Source of the DNA: Janthinobacterium sp. 61
GTDB lineage: Bacteria; Pseudomonadota; Gammaproteobacteria; Burkholderiales; Burkholderiaceae_D
Direction: 5' to 3'
DNA length: 64,000 nt
Assembly: GCF_002846335.1 (NCBI RefSeq)
Contig: NZ_PJMQ01000001.1
Span: forward strand, 744,001-808,000
Position 1 is the first letter of the stretch; the number at the start of each line of letters is the position of its first letter. Below the pieces are notes generated by a model. That model worked only from the letters and a program-made list of their open reading frames with translations. It searched no databases and was not told the origin of the DNA. Positions 32,521-41,727 of the stretch are shown here, piece after piece. Both the position numbers and the translations under genes were made by a program.

Positions 32521-34417
32521 CGAATTTCAGCTTGCCGCTGATGCGCATGCCGTGCAATTGTCCCTCTTCCAGTTCGGCGGCGCTGGTGCGCTGCGCCGTG
32601 TCGCGCCGCGCCAGTCCCACCGACAGGATATCGAGCATCATCAGCTGCAGCAGCCGCACGATCATGGGCACGAAATTGAGGTTGCCCTCCGGGTGGTTCA
32701 GGGTCAGCAGCACGTCGGCCAGCTTGGCCAGCGGCGAACCGCTGGCGGTAATGGCCAGCACGCGCGCGCCGCAGCCCTGCGCCACCTTGACGGTGCGCAG
32801 CAGCTCGGGCAGGGCGCCCGAGCGGGAAATGACCAGCGCCACGTCGCCGGGCTTGAGCATGGCGGCGCTCATTTCCTGCGCCTGCGGATCGGCAAAGAAG
32901 CTGCTGATGATGCCCAGGTTGAGCAGCTTCTGCTGCATGTCATCGGCCACCACGCGGGCGCTGCCCACGGCCAGCAATTCCACGCGCTGCGCGCCGCGCA
33001 ACAGTTCGATGGCGGCCGTCAGCGCCTTCACGTCGAGCATGTCGCGCAGGGCCAGCGCGGCCGAGGCGTTGTTGCCCAGCACCTTGCGCGCCAGTTCGGC
33101 ATCGGAGTCCGAAATCTCCACATGGCAGTGGGCCACTGTGATGGCGCCGCCCGTCAGGCCGGAAGCGAGCTTCAATTTGAAGTCGGCCAGGCCCTGTACG
33201 CCGATCGAGCGGCAAAATCGCATCACGGTCGGCTGGCTGACGCCGACCCTTTGGGCGATCTCGGCGATCGGCAGGGTCAGCATGGCGTTTGGCTCCTTCA
33301 GCACCCAGTCGGCCACCTTGCATTCCGAGGGGCTCATGCGCCCGCGCGCCTGGCGTACGGATTCGAGCACGGGTGCGCCGGAATGGGCGCGCTTGAGCTT
33401 TTGCGCCAGGATGGCGGCGATGCCCAGAAAGGTCGGCAGTTCGGCTGTGATTAGGAAAGTGGGGATCTGCGCCAGGTATTCGTTCAGGCGGCCCTTTTGC
33501 TCGAAGCGGGCACGGAACTGCGACTGTTCGAACAGGGGCCCCAGGCGCGGCACGATGCCACCGCCGATATAGATACCGCCCAGCGCACCGAGGGTCATGG
33601 CCACGTTGCCGGCGATGGAGCCAAGGATGGCGCAAAAGCAGTCCACCGCTTCGATGCAGACGTGGCATTCATTGTTCAGGGCACGGCTGGTGATGTCGGC
33701 CGCCAGCAGCGGTAGGGCATCGGGCTTGCCGGCGCGCTCGGACAGGGCGCGGTAGATCAGTTCCAGCCCGCGCCCGGAGGCGAGACGCTCGGCCGAGACG
33801 TGCGACAGCTCGCGCCAGGCGAAGGACAGCACGTCCATCTCGCGCTGGTCGCAGGGCGCGAAGCTGACGTGGCCGCCTTCGCTGCCCAGCGCGATCCAGC
33901 GGTCTTCGGCGGGAATCATGCCCGATACGCCCAGGCCCGTGCCCGAACCGAGCAGGCCGATGACGCTGTCGGCGCGCGCCATGCCGCCACCGATCTGCAG
34001 GCGCTGGTCGGGCCGCAGATAGGGCAGGGCCATGGCCAGCGCCGTGAAGTCATTCACCACCAGCAAAGTATCGAGGCCCAGCGCGGCGCGCATGGCCTCG
34101 ATCGAGAAGAACCAGTGATGGTTCATCATGCGGATATTGTCGTCGTCGATGGGATTGGCGATGGCAATGGCCGCATGGCGCACGCGTGCCGAACCGGCGG
34201 CGCGCGCCTCGCTGCTATCCATATAGGCGGTGATGGCGTCGAGCAGCGAAGCATAGTCGTCGCAGGGCAGCACGGCTACCGCTTCCAGGTGGCCCTGGCG
34301 GGTTTCGAGCACGAAGCGGGCATTGGTGCCGCCGATGTCGGCCAGCAGGCGTGGCCCTTCACTGAAACGCTCCGCCGGATCGCTGCCTGCTACTTCCATT
34401 TTTTCATCAATTTTCAT
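32504..34417 (-). CDS. glk: Bifunctional glucokinase / RpiR-type regulator
   Basis: A 637-residue fusion. Residues about 23-340 are a glucokinase with the ATP motif LLADIGGTNARFVLE, catalytic Asp in VVNDFTALA (Asp123) and GSEGGHVSF (residues 178-186). Residues about 355-425 are the RpiR helix-turn-helix (CKVADWVLKEP, then PIAEIAQRVGVSQPTVMRFCRSIG) and about 460-600 a SIS sugar-phosphate domain, as in HexR regulators. The same molecule could thus make and sense a hexose phosphate and regulate glucose genes, which is inference. ATG 34417 (MKIDEK) is used; the frame extending to 34612 covers the promoter region. Its start is divergent from the porin gene. Confidence 0.92.
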   Translation of the reverse strand: MKIDEKMEVAGSDPAERFSEGPRLLADIGGTNARFVLETRQGHLEAVAVLPCDDYASLLDAITAYMDSSEARAAGSARVRHAAIAIANPIDDDNIRMMNHHWFFSIEAMRAALGLDTLLVVNDFTALAMALPYLRPDQRLQIGGGMARADSVIGLLGSGTGLGVSGMIPAEDRWIALGSEGGHVSFAPCDQREMDVLSFAWRELSHVSAERLASGRGLELIYRALSERAGKPDALPLLAADITSRALNNECHVCIEAVDCFCAILGSIAGNVAMTLGALGGIYIGGGIVPRLGPLFEQSQFRARFEQKGRLNEYLAQIPTFLITAELPTFLGIAAILAQKLKRAHSGAPVLESVRQARGRMSPSECKVADWVLKEPNAMLTLPIAEIAQRVGVSQPTVMRFCRSIGVQGLADFKLKLASGLTGGAITVAHCHVEISDSDAELARKVLGNNASAALALRDMLDVKALTAAIELLRGAQRVELLAVGSARVVADDMQQKLLNLGIISSFFADPQAQEMSAAMLKPGDVALVISRSGALPELLRTVKVAQGCGARVLAITASGSPLAKLADVLLTLNHPEGNLNFVPMIVRLLQLMMLDILSVGLARRDTAQRTSAAELEEGQLHGMRISGKLKFGGHLE

Positions 34418-34642
34418 GGCGGTGCTTTGTCTCGTCTGCGTGCGCGGTCGTGGCGGCGCACTATCGTTATGGGCAAAAACCAAGGATTTTAATTCGTATA
34501 CGTGCCGCGTGCCGAAAAATGCAGGGTGCCTGCGCAAATGCCTGTCCACTGTGCCAGATAGGTGGGCGGCAGTGGAAAAAACAGGGCAGTCGAGCCGCAC
34601 ATCAGTACGCAAATAAAGTGTCGCAGAGTAGTCGTAGGATTA

Positions 34643-34657
34643 CAACATAATATGTTG
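34643..34657. promoter_or_regulatory. Palindrome CAACATAATATGTTG, candidate operator
   Basis: Perfect 7-bp arms around a central A, 106 bp before the porin ATG and 225 bp from the glk-rpiR start. Position fits a promoter operator of the porin. Confidence 0.5.
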
Positions 34658-34666
34658 ATATTTGTT

Positions 34667-34684
34667 CGTAGTATAGTTACTATG
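34667..34684. promoter_or_regulatory. HexR-like inverted repeat before the porin
   Basis: CGTAGTA at 34667-34673 and TACTATG at 34678-34684 are near-complementary (six of seven bases) around TAGT. The GTAGT half-site resembles the HexR consensus half TGTAGT. It is a candidate target of the RpiR half of the neighbouring fusion; the spacing is not exactly canonical. Confidence 0.45.
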
Positions 34685-34762
34685 TCCCTGCTGGAAAGAA
34701 TTCTGGCCAGTACATTCGGCCACGAATGACTAGATAAAAAATAACTACTGAGGAGACTTACC

Positions 34763-36049
34763 ATGCTGCATAGCACCATGTTGAAGGCCGTGTTGAAAAC
34801 GCTGCCAGCTGCCATCGTCTTAGCCATCGCCAGCGGTTCCGCTGCCGCCGACCCAATGTACCCAAGTGACTCCGAAGGCTTCCATGGCTACCTGCGCGCT
34901 GGCGCCGGCAGCAATACATCGGGCGACGGCGGTTCGCAAGGCTGCTTCGGCCTGGGTGGCAACACCATGAAATACCGTCTGGGCAATGAGTGCGACGCCT
35001 ACACGGAATTCGGCTACACCAAGTCCGTCGCCAAGTCCGGCGGCGTGAACTACCTGGCCACCATCTGGGTCAATGCCTACGCGCCAAATTCCGATTTCGG
35101 CGACAACAAGCTGGGCATCGTCAAGGCCTATGTCGAAGCGCAGGGACTCGATTTCCTGAACGGCGGCACGGCCTGGATCGGTAAGCGCTTCTACTACCGT
35201 CCTGACATCCACATGCTGGACTTGCAATACATCAACATGAACGGCACGGGCGCCGGCCTGGACCGCATTCCTGCAGGCCCGGGTAAATTCTCGTATGCCT
35301 TCTTCAAGGACAACGATATCAATACCGTGTCGCCGACCGGCGTCGTGAGCACCAAGTCTGCCGTGCGCCAGAACTTCATTTTCGGTGAAATTCCCGTCAA
35401 TGAAAACGGCACGCTGGACCTGGCTGCGACCTATATCATCGGTGAAGGCAAGGACAACGACGCTTTTGGCCAGAAACACAATGGCTGGCAGTTGTCGGCA
35501 TTCCACCGTCAAGGTAAAGTATTTGGCGGCGGCAATACCTTCGGCGTGCAATACGGCGTCGGTCCTGGCACCGGCAAGGGCGCGCAGTTCGGCGCTTCGG
35601 GCGACACCAATTTCGGTTCGGACGTGAAACGCACGCGCATCTTCAATGACATGGCGATCCAGCCGATGGCCAACTTCGGCATGGAATTCGTCGCCCTGTG
35701 GCAAAAAGACGAGTCGAATGCCACCGGTTCCTCGACCTGGACCTCGGTTGGCGTGCGTCCCGTGTACGCGTTCACCGACAACTTCAAACTGGTGGGCGAA
35801 CTGGGCACGGACCGCGTAACGCAAGCGGGCGGCCTGCCAGCCAAGCGTTTGACCAAGCTGACCATCGCACCGACGATCTCCGCCGGCCCTGGCCTGTGGT
35901 CGCGTCCTGAACTGCGCGCTTTCGTCACCTACGGCAAATGGAACGATGCGGCCACCGCGTCGGTCAATGCATCGAACAACGGCGGCCCGATCTATAACAA
36001 CAATACCAGCGGCACGTCGTATGGCTTCCAGGTAGAAACCTGGTTTTAA
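34763..36049 (+). CDS. LamB-type maltoporin-like sugar porin
   Basis: A 428-residue outer-membrane beta-barrel with a signal peptide (VLAIASGSAAA) and the LamB opening GFHGYLRAGAGSNTSG, plus internal LGNECDAYTEFGYTK and the SGPGLWSRPELRAFVTYGKW region, and the C-terminal phenylalanine QVETWF. LamB-type porins let mono- and oligosaccharides cross the outer membrane. A strong ribosome site GAGGAGA precedes it. With the gtsABC importer directly downstream it probably admits glucose or related sugars; the exact sugar is inferred. Confidence 0.9.
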   Translation: MLHSTMLKAVLKTLPAAIVLAIASGSAAADPMYPSDSEGFHGYLRAGAGSNTSGDGGSQGCFGLGGNTMKYRLGNECDAYTEFGYTKSVAKSGGVNYLATIWVNAYAPNSDFGDNKLGIVKAYVEAQGLDFLNGGTAWIGKRFYYRPDIHMLDLQYINMNGTGAGLDRIPAGPGKFSYAFFKDNDINTVSPTGVVSTKSAVRQNFIFGEIPVNENGTLDLAATYIIGEGKDNDAFGQKHNGWQLSAFHRQGKVFGGGNTFGVQYGVGPGTGKGAQFGASGDTNFGSDVKRTRIFNDMAIQPMANFGMEFVALWQKDESNATGSSTWTSVGVRPVYAFTDNFKLVGELGTDRVTQAGGLPAKRLTKLTIAPTISAGPGLWSRPELRAFVTYGKWNDAATASVNASNNGGPIYNNNTSGTSYGFQVETWF

Positions 36050-36364
36050 ACACCGAACCAAGCCTGTTGCGCGGCGCGCTTTTCGGCCACACATGAGTGC
36101 CGCGCGCGACGGTTTTGTTCAGCGTTGATGTTTGTAAGTGCAGATCAACCTGGCGCATCCTTCGCGGATGTGTTTTTGGCGCCGCCCCGTGATATAAATA
36201 CAATGTAAGCATGTCATGGATCACGGCGCCGTCTTTTCACTGATGATGATGCCCGTTTGCAAGCGGGTCTGAGCACAAGAGCGCCGGTACAGGCGCACTA
36301 TCACCTTTTTCGGCCACCGTATGCCGAAGCCCCCTAAAAGCTTGATCAAAAAAGGAATGTGGAG
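36050..36364. other. Region between the porin and the sugar-binding protein gene
   Basis: A 315-bp gap. It carries the porin terminator at 36155-36177 and then an unremarkable AT-containing promoter stretch, with a ribosome site GGAG directly before the next ATG. No gene was found; short frames here lack codon-like structure or a start signal. Confidence 0.6.
36155..36177 (+). terminator. Terminator after the porin
   Basis: Arms CATCC and GGATG around TTCGC, followed by TGTTTTT. The stem is short but is the only hairpin with a T run in the gap. Confidence 0.65.
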
Positions 36365-37618
36365 ATGAAACTGAAATTCAAGATTACCCAACTGGCCGCA
36401 CTGACCACCCTGGCATTTGCCGGCAGCGCTTTTGCAACCGACGTGGAAGTGTTGCACTACTGGACCTCCGGCGGCGAAGCGAAGTCCGTGGGCCAGTTGC
36501 AGCAAATCGTGAAGGAAAGCGGCTTTGGCTGGAAAGACTTCGCCGTGGCTGGTGGCGCTGGCGAAAACGCCGCGACCGCGCTGAAAACCCGCGTCATTTC
36601 CGGCAACCCGCCAACGGCCGCTCAGATCAAGGGACCATCGATCCAGGAATGGGGCGCGGAAGGCGTGCTGGCCAATATCGATGATGCAGCCATTCCAGGC
36701 AAATGGGATGCCGTGCTGCCGAAAGTTGTCGCCGACATCATGAAATACAAGGGCCATTACGTTGCCGCCCCTGTCAACGTCCACCGCGTCAACTGGATGT
36801 GGGTGAATCCGGAAGTGCTGAAAAAGGCCGGCGTGGCCACCACTCCGACGACTTGGGATGCGTTCTTCGACGCGGCCGAGAAAATCAAGAAATCGGGCGG
36901 CATCGCGATTGCCCACGGCGGCCAGCCATGGCAGGACGCCACCGTGTTTGAATCCGTCGCGCTGGGCGTAGGTGGCACCGAATTCTACAAGAAGGCCATC
37001 CTCAAGCTGGACCAGAAGGAATTGACCGGCCCGACCATGCTCAAGGTGTTCGACACCCTGGGCAAGGTGAAGACCTACATCGACAAGGATGCGGCCGGCC
37101 GCGACTGGAACCTGGCCACTGCCATGGTCATCAACAACAAGGCCGGCTTCCAGTTCATGGGTGACTGGGCCAAGGGCGAGTTCACGGCTGCCGGCAAGGT
37201 GCCGGGCAAGGACTACCTGTGCGTGGCAGCGCCTGGCACGGACAAGGCCTATACCTTCAACATCGATTCGTTTGCCATGTTCACGCAAAAGGATGCGAAT
37301 GCGAAGAAAGGGCAGATCGCCCTGGCCAACGCCATCATGAATCCGAAGTTCCAGTCGATCTTCAACCTGAACAAGGGTTCCATCCCCGTGCGTTCCGGCG
37401 TTTCCAAGGACAAGTTTGACGCTTGCGCCCTGAAATCGATGGAAGACATGGATGCCACCAACAAGACCGGCGGCCTGGTGCCATCGTTCGCCCACGGCAT
37501 GGCGCTGCCATCGGCCACCCAAGGCGCCGTGACCGACGTCATCGCCAAGTTCATGAATACCAACATGAGCTCGAAAGACGCGGTTGCAGCTTTGGCCAAA
37601 GCGGCAAAAGTGAAGTAA
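36365..37618 (+). CDS. gtsA: Glucose/mannose ABC binding protein (GtsA-like)
   Basis: A 417-residue periplasmic sugar-binding protein. Signal peptide cleavage is near SAFA (residues 18-22). The sequence is very like Pseudomonas GtsA, sharing VEVLHYWTSGGEAKSV, GFGWKDFAVAGGAGENA and NPPTAAQIKGPSIQEWGAEG, and PVNVHRVNWMWVNPEVLKKAG. ATG 36365 is used; a GTG two codons earlier and out of the best spacing is less likely. It heads an operon with two permeases and an ATPase. Ligand glucose or mannose by homology. Confidence 0.9.
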   Translation: MKLKFKITQLAALTTLAFAGSAFATDVEVLHYWTSGGEAKSVGQLQQIVKESGFGWKDFAVAGGAGENAATALKTRVISGNPPTAAQIKGPSIQEWGAEGVLANIDDAAIPGKWDAVLPKVVADIMKYKGHYVAAPVNVHRVNWMWVNPEVLKKAGVATTPTTWDAFFDAAEKIKKSGGIAIAHGGQPWQDATVFESVALGVGGTEFYKKAILKLDQKELTGPTMLKVFDTLGKVKTYIDKDAAGRDWNLATAMVINNKAGFQFMGDWAKGEFTAAGKVPGKDYLCVAAPGTDKAYTFNIDSFAMFTQKDANAKKGQIALANAIMNPKFQSIFNLNKGSIPVRSGVSKDKFDACALKSMEDMDATNKTGGLVPSFAHGMALPSATQGAVTDVIAKFMNTNMSSKDAVAALAKAAKVK

Positions 37619-37625
37619 TCACGCC

Positions 37626-37649
37626 GGCGCCGGCACTCCCGCCGGCGCC
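37626..37649. repeat. GC-rich hairpin after the binding-protein gene
   Basis: Arms GGCGCCGGC and GCCGGCGCC around ACTCCC. No T run follows, so it is likely an RNA-stabilising hairpin that keeps the binding-protein message abundant relative to the permeases. Confidence 0.65.
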
Positions 37650-37733
37650 CGCAGTATCGCATGCATCGCAGGCGCCCGCCCTGGCGTTCGTCCAGGCCGG
37701 CGCCACACGCAGTTTTACTTCTACGGCTGTCCT

Positions 37734-38618
37734 ATGTCCATACGCAAGCAATTCGACCGATGGATACCGCAGATGGTGCTGGGCCCCACGCTCATCGCCA
37801 GCTTGGTATTTGTCTATGGTTTTATCTTTTTGACCGGTTGGCTGTCGCTGACCGAATCGCGGCTGATGCCGAACTACGAGTTCGCCGGCCTGGTGCAATA
37901 CGTCGAGCTGTTCGACAATGAGCGCTGGTGGACCTCGCTCAAGAACCTCGGTATCTTTGGTGTCCTGTTCATCGGTTGCAGCATCGCCATCGGCCTGTTC
38001 CTGGCGATCCTGCTGGACCAGAAAATCCGCGCCGAAGGCGCGCTGCGCGCCATCTACCTGTATCCGATGGCGCTGTCCTTCATCGTCACCGGCACGGCCT
38101 GGAAATGGATGCTCAATCCCAGCCTGGGCCTGGAAAAAGTCATGCACGACTGGGGCTGGACGTCGTTTACCTTCGACTGGCTGGTGAACTCCGACATGGC
38201 CATCTACACGGTGGTGATCGCCGGCGTATGGCAATCGTCGGGCTTTGTCATGGCCCTGTTCCTGGCCGGCCTGCGCGGCATCGATGATGAAATCATCAAG
38301 GCGGCGCAAGTCGATGGCGCGTCCTTGCCGACGATCTACTGGCGCATCGTGATTCCCGCCATGCGTCCCGTGTTCTTCAGCGTGCTGCTGATCCTCGCGC
38401 ATATCGCCATCAAGAGCTTCGACCTGGTCATCGCTTTGACCGCCGGCGGACCTGGCAATTCGTCGTCCGTGCCGGCCATCTTCATGTACCAGTTTTCCTT
38501 CACCCGCGGCCAGCTGGGCCTGGGCTCGGCATCGGCAATGATGATGCTGGCCACCATCGTGGCCGTGCTCGTGCCGCTGATGTACCTGGAAACGCGCAGC
38601 GCAAAGGCGATGAGATGA
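37734..38618 (+). CDS. gtsB: Sugar ABC permease (GtsB-like)
   Basis: A 294-residue inner-membrane permease with about six segments. It has the ABC sugar-permease EAA loop in LRGIDDEIIKAAQVDGASLPTIYWRIVIP. It overlaps the next gene by ATGA and is the first of the permease pair. Partner of the GtsA-like binding protein and the ATPase downstream. Confidence 0.9.
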   Translation: MSIRKQFDRWIPQMVLGPTLIASLVFVYGFIFLTGWLSLTESRLMPNYEFAGLVQYVELFDNERWWTSLKNLGIFGVLFIGCSIAIGLFLAILLDQKIRAEGALRAIYLYPMALSFIVTGTAWKWMLNPSLGLEKVMHDWGWTSFTFDWLVNSDMAIYTVVIAGVWQSSGFVMALFLAGLRGIDDEIIKAAQVDGASLPTIYWRIVIPAMRPVFFSVLLILAHIAIKSFDLVIALTAGGPGNSSSVPAIFMYQFSFTRGQLGLGSASAMMMLATIVAVLVPLMYLETRSAKAMR

Positions 38619-39484
38619 CACCTACACGTAATAATCGCCTCACCCTCGGACGGGTGGTTGTATACCTGCTGCTGATTCTGTTTGCGGTGTACTACATCGT
38701 GCCCCTGTACGTGACCCTGTCGACGTCGTTCAAGTCGCTCGACGAGATCCGCAGCGGCAACCTGCTGGCCTTGCCGCACGTGTGGCAGTTCGAGTCCTGG
38801 TCCAAGGCCTGGTCTTCGGCCTGCACGGGCGTCACCTGCGACGGCATGCAGCCGTTCTTCTGGAACTCGATCAAGATGGTGATTCCCGCCGTGCTGATTT
38901 CGACCTTCCTGGGCGCCTTCAATGGCTATGTGTTCGCGCACTGGCGCTTCCGTGGTTCGGAAATCCTGTTTGCCGCCTTGCTGGTGGGCTGCTTCATTCC
39001 GTTCCAGGTGGTGATCCTGCCGATGGCGCGCCTGCTGGGTGAATTTGGCCTGGCCAATACCACCACGGGCCTCGTTTTCGTGCACGTGGTGTATGGCACG
39101 GCCTTCACGACCCTGTTCTTCCGTAACTACTATATCGGCGTACCGGAAGAACTGATCAAGGCAGCGCGCATCGACGGCGCCGGCTTCTTCCTGATCTTCC
39201 GCAAGATCGTGCTGCCGATTTCGGGTCCGATTTTCGTCGTCTGCATCATCTGGCAGTTCACGCAGATCTGGAACGACTTCCTGTTCGGTATCGTTTTCGC
39301 CAGCGGCGATTCGCAGCCGATCACGGTGGGCTTGAACAACCTGGTCAACACGTCCACGGGCGTGAAGGAATACAACGTCAACATGGCCGCCGCGGTGATT
39401 GCCGCGCTGCCGACCCTGCTGGTCTATCTGGTCGCAGGCCGTTATTTTGTGCGCGGTCTGACCGCAGGCGCAGTCAAAGGTTAA
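38615..39484 (+). CDS. gtsC: Sugar ABC permease (GtsC-like)
   Basis: A 289-residue second permease, six membrane segments, with the EAA loop PEELIKAARIDGAGFFLIFRKIVLPISGP. It is translationally coupled to gtsB and is followed 9 bp later by the ATPase gene. It should form a heterodimer with GtsB. Confidence 0.9.
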   Translation: MTPTRNNRLTLGRVVVYLLLILFAVYYIVPLYVTLSTSFKSLDEIRSGNLLALPHVWQFESWSKAWSSACTGVTCDGMQPFFWNSIKMVIPAVLISTFLGAFNGYVFAHWRFRGSEILFAALLVGCFIPFQVVILPMARLLGEFGLANTTTGLVFVHVVYGTAFTTLFFRNYYIGVPEELIKAARIDGAGFFLIFRKIVLPISGPIFVVCIIWQFTQIWNDFLFGIVFASGDSQPITVGLNNLVNTSTGVKEYNVNMAAAVIAALPTLLVYLVAGRYFVRGLTAGAVKG

Positions 39485-39493
39485 GGAAATAAT

Positions 39494-40603
39494 ATGTCCA
39501 GTTTATCGATACGCGGTATCCGCAAGGTGTACACGAATGGCGTCGAAGTCCTCAAGGGCATCGACATCGAGATCAAGGATGGCCAGTTCCTGATCCTCGT
39601 CGGCGGCTCCGGCTCCGGCAAATCGACCTTGCTCAACATGGTGGCCGGCCTGGAAAGCGTCACCTCGGGCGAAATCCTCATCGACGGCAAGGTCGTCAAC
39701 GACCTGCCGCCAAAGGACCGCGACATCGCCATGGTGTTCCAGTCCTATGCACTGTATCCGTCCATGACGGTGCGCGAAAACATCGCGTTTGGTTTGAACG
39801 TGAAAAAAGTGCCGAAGGCCGAGCAGGAAGAAATCGTCGCCCGTGTCGCCGAAACCCTGCAGATCACACACTTGCTCGACCGCCGTCCGGCGCAGCTGTC
39901 GGGCGGCCAGCGGCAGAGGGTCGCCATGGGGCGCGCCATTTCGCGCAAGCCCTCGCTGTTCCTGTTCGACGAACCGCTGTCGAACCTGGACGCCAAGCTG
40001 CGCGTGGAAATGCGCGCCGAGATCAAGCTGCTGCACCAGCGCCTGAAGGCCACCATCGTCTACGTCACGCATGATCAGATCGAGGCGATGACCATGGGCG
40101 ACCTGATCGCCGTCATGAAGGATGGGGTGGTGCAGCAACTGGGCACGCCGCAGGAGATTTACGACAATCCGGCCAACCTGTTCGTGGCCGGTTTCATCGG
40201 CTCGCCATCGATGAACTTCATCACCGTCAAGCCTGTCATCGAGGGCAACGAGGTGTTTGTTGCCATCGAGAATGCGGGCAAGAGCATGCGCCTGGCCCTG
40301 CCATTTGCCGCCGACAAGCTGCGCAGCTATGCGGGCCGCGACGTGATCCTGGGCGTGCGCCCGGAGCAAATCACGGACATGAGCAGTGCGCACGGCGACG
40401 TGGGCCAGGAACTGGGCTGCCTGATCGACCTGGTCGAGCCAACCGGCCCCGATACCTTGCTGACGACGCGCCTGAATGGTGCTGCCGTGACTTGCCGCAC
40501 GCATCCGCGCGAAGCCGTGCTGCCGGGGCAGACCATGCAACTGTCGTTCAACCTGTCGAAGGCGGCCATGTTTGATCCGGCCAATGGTGAACGCATCGCG
40601 TAA
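39494..40603 (+). CDS. MalK/UgpC-type sugar ABC ATPase
   Basis: A 369-residue ABC ATPase: Walker [13 protein letters not shown]-loop [12 protein letters not shown], signature [14 protein letters not shown], Walker [12 protein letters not shown] and H-loop VTHDQIEA. The extra C-terminal TOBE-like domain (residues about 240-369) is the MalK/UgpC type, often a site of regulation. It energises the glucose/mannose importer and could serve other sugar importers. Confidence 0.93.
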   Translation: MSSLSIRGIRKVYTNGVEVLKGIDIEIKDGQFLILVGGSGSGKSTLLNMVAGLESVTSGEILIDGKVVNDLPPKDRDIAMVFQSYALYPSMTVRENIAFGLNVKKVPKAEQEEIVARVAETLQITHLLDRRPAQLSGGQRQRVAMGRAISRKPSLFLFDEPLSNLDAKLRVEMRAEIKLLHQRLKATIVYVTHDQIEAMTMGDLIAVMKDGVVQQLGTPQEIYDNPANLFVAGFIGSPSMNFITVKPVIEGNEVFVAIENAGKSMRLALPFAADKLRSYAGRDVILGVRPEQITDMSSAHGDVGQELGCLIDLVEPTGPDTLLTTRLNGAAVTCRTHPREAVLPGQTMQLSFNLSKAAMFDPANGERIA

Positions 40604-40620
40604 GCAGTATCTGCATAGAT

Positions 40621-40654
40621 AACGGCCCGCCTGTCAGCTGACAGGCGGGCCGTT
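40621..40654. terminator. 34-bp perfect palindrome terminating the importer operon
   Basis: Two 17-bp arms (first arm AACGGCCCGCCTGTCAG) abut with no loop. The convergent ParB/Srx-like gene begins just beyond at 40674, so the palindrome can stop both transcripts. Confidence 0.85.
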
Positions 40655-40673
40655 GTTGTTTACGCCGGCGCGC

Positions 40674-41702
40674 CTATTTGGCCAGCGATTGCTTGTACGC
40701 GATGGCGTAGCGCAGCTTGCCCGTCGGCGTGACCAGCTCGTCCAGCGCCCCCTGCTTGAAGACACCCGTCCAGCCCAGCGTTTGCGCCGTCATGCCGCCG
40801 CTGACGATATCGTTCGCCTTCAGGCCCGCCATCGCCATCGATGCGCTCCTGATGGTGCCCATGTAGCTGCCGGCATCGCGCATGTCGGTCTTTGCCAGGT
40901 CAATGCCGGCCTGCTTGCGCAGCCAGTCTGCCCAGTAGAATTCGAGGAATTCCGTGGCCGTCGATGGCACCACGTAGCCGGCGTCGCGCGTGAAGTAGAC
41001 GAGCGAGCGGTATGGGTCATCCCCCAGGGCTTTCAAGCCGATGGAGGCCGGCAGCTGGCTGGTATTGATGGCCTTGTTGCTACCATCTTTCAGCCAGACC
41101 TTGTTTGCCTTCTTCATCTGCGTCCAGAAATCGTCTTCATTGAGCTTGCTGAAATTGTCTGTCACCTTGACCCACACTTTCAGCTGATGGTTCTGGCCAT
41201 TGTCTGCATCCCAGAAAGTGGAAAACGTGTGGTGGCCATCGGTCAGGTACAGGGTGCCGCGCGGGCCGATCACGACAGTCTTCATGTCATGCGGACGGCT
41301 TCCCACGGCCGCCTTGCAGCGGTAGGCGGCCGGTGGCGCGGCCAGGGTGGCGCCAGGTACATTGGCCGTGTTGGGCAAGACGTCGCCCTGGCCATTGGCT
41401 ACACACAGGTCGGCGAACTTCTTTGGTTTTGCGATGTCGGTGATGTGCTTTTCTTCGGCGGCATAGCGTCCCAGCTTGTAATACACCTGGTCGTAGCCGA
41501 TGGCCGGCTGGGTGGGATGCAGTTCATCGAGGCGCACCTGCAGAATGCGCGGATGCGCTGCGCTGCCCACCACGGTGGCCATCAGCGCTTGCTGGCGCGC
41601 GCCGAGCGCCGGTGCCGTGGCGACGGCCGCATCCCTGGCCCACGCCACATTGCTGAAGGACAGGGCCAGCAGCAGGGCGCTGGCAGTGTGCGTCGTGTGC
41701 AT
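40674..41702 (-). CDS. Exported ParB/Srx-like domain protein
   Basis: A 342-residue protein with a signal peptide (SALLLALSFSNVAWA) and a ParB/sulfiredoxin-like fold suggested by AHPRILQVRLDELHPTQPAIGYDQV and the nucleotide-contact-like TLYLTDGHHTFSTFW (HHTFS resembles the ParB/Srx helix start). Such domains usually bind nucleotide or DNA, yet this one should be exported, so its role is unclear. Start at 41702 follows GGAGAG; the ATG at 41714 lies within it. It is divergent from nothing: the next gene, also leftward, starts 243 bp away at 42945. Confidence 0.7.
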   Translation of the reverse strand: MHTTHTASALLLALSFSNVAWARDAAVATAPALGARQQALMATVVGSAAHPRILQVRLDELHPTQPAIGYDQVYYKLGRYAAEEKHITDIAKPKKFADLCVANGQGDVLPNTANVPGATLAAPPAAYRCKAAVGSRPHDMKTVVIGPRGTLYLTDGHHTFSTFWDADNGQNHQLKVWVKVTDNFSKLNEDDFWTQMKKANKVWLKDGSNKAINTSQLPASIGLKALGDDPYRSLVYFTRDAGYVVPSTATEFLEFYWADWLRKQAGIDLAKTDMRDAGSYMGTIRSASMAMAGLKANDIVSGGMTAQTLGWTGVFKQGALDELVTPTGKLRYAIAYKQSLAK

Positions 41703-41727
41703 GCGACTCTCCATTATCGTTTGCGCC

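Larger units (their letters stand above)
34418..34762. other. Divergent regulatory region between glk-rpiR and the porin
   Basis: A 345-bp gap without a convincing gene. It holds AT-rich stretches, a 15-bp palindrome (CAACATAATATGTTG at 34643-34657) and an inverted repeat GTAGTA...TACTAT (34668-34683), with CGTATACG at 34495-34502. It should contain the leftward promoter of the glucokinase fusion and the rightward promoter of the porin. The porin start has a good ribosome site GAGGAGA. Confidence 0.6.
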
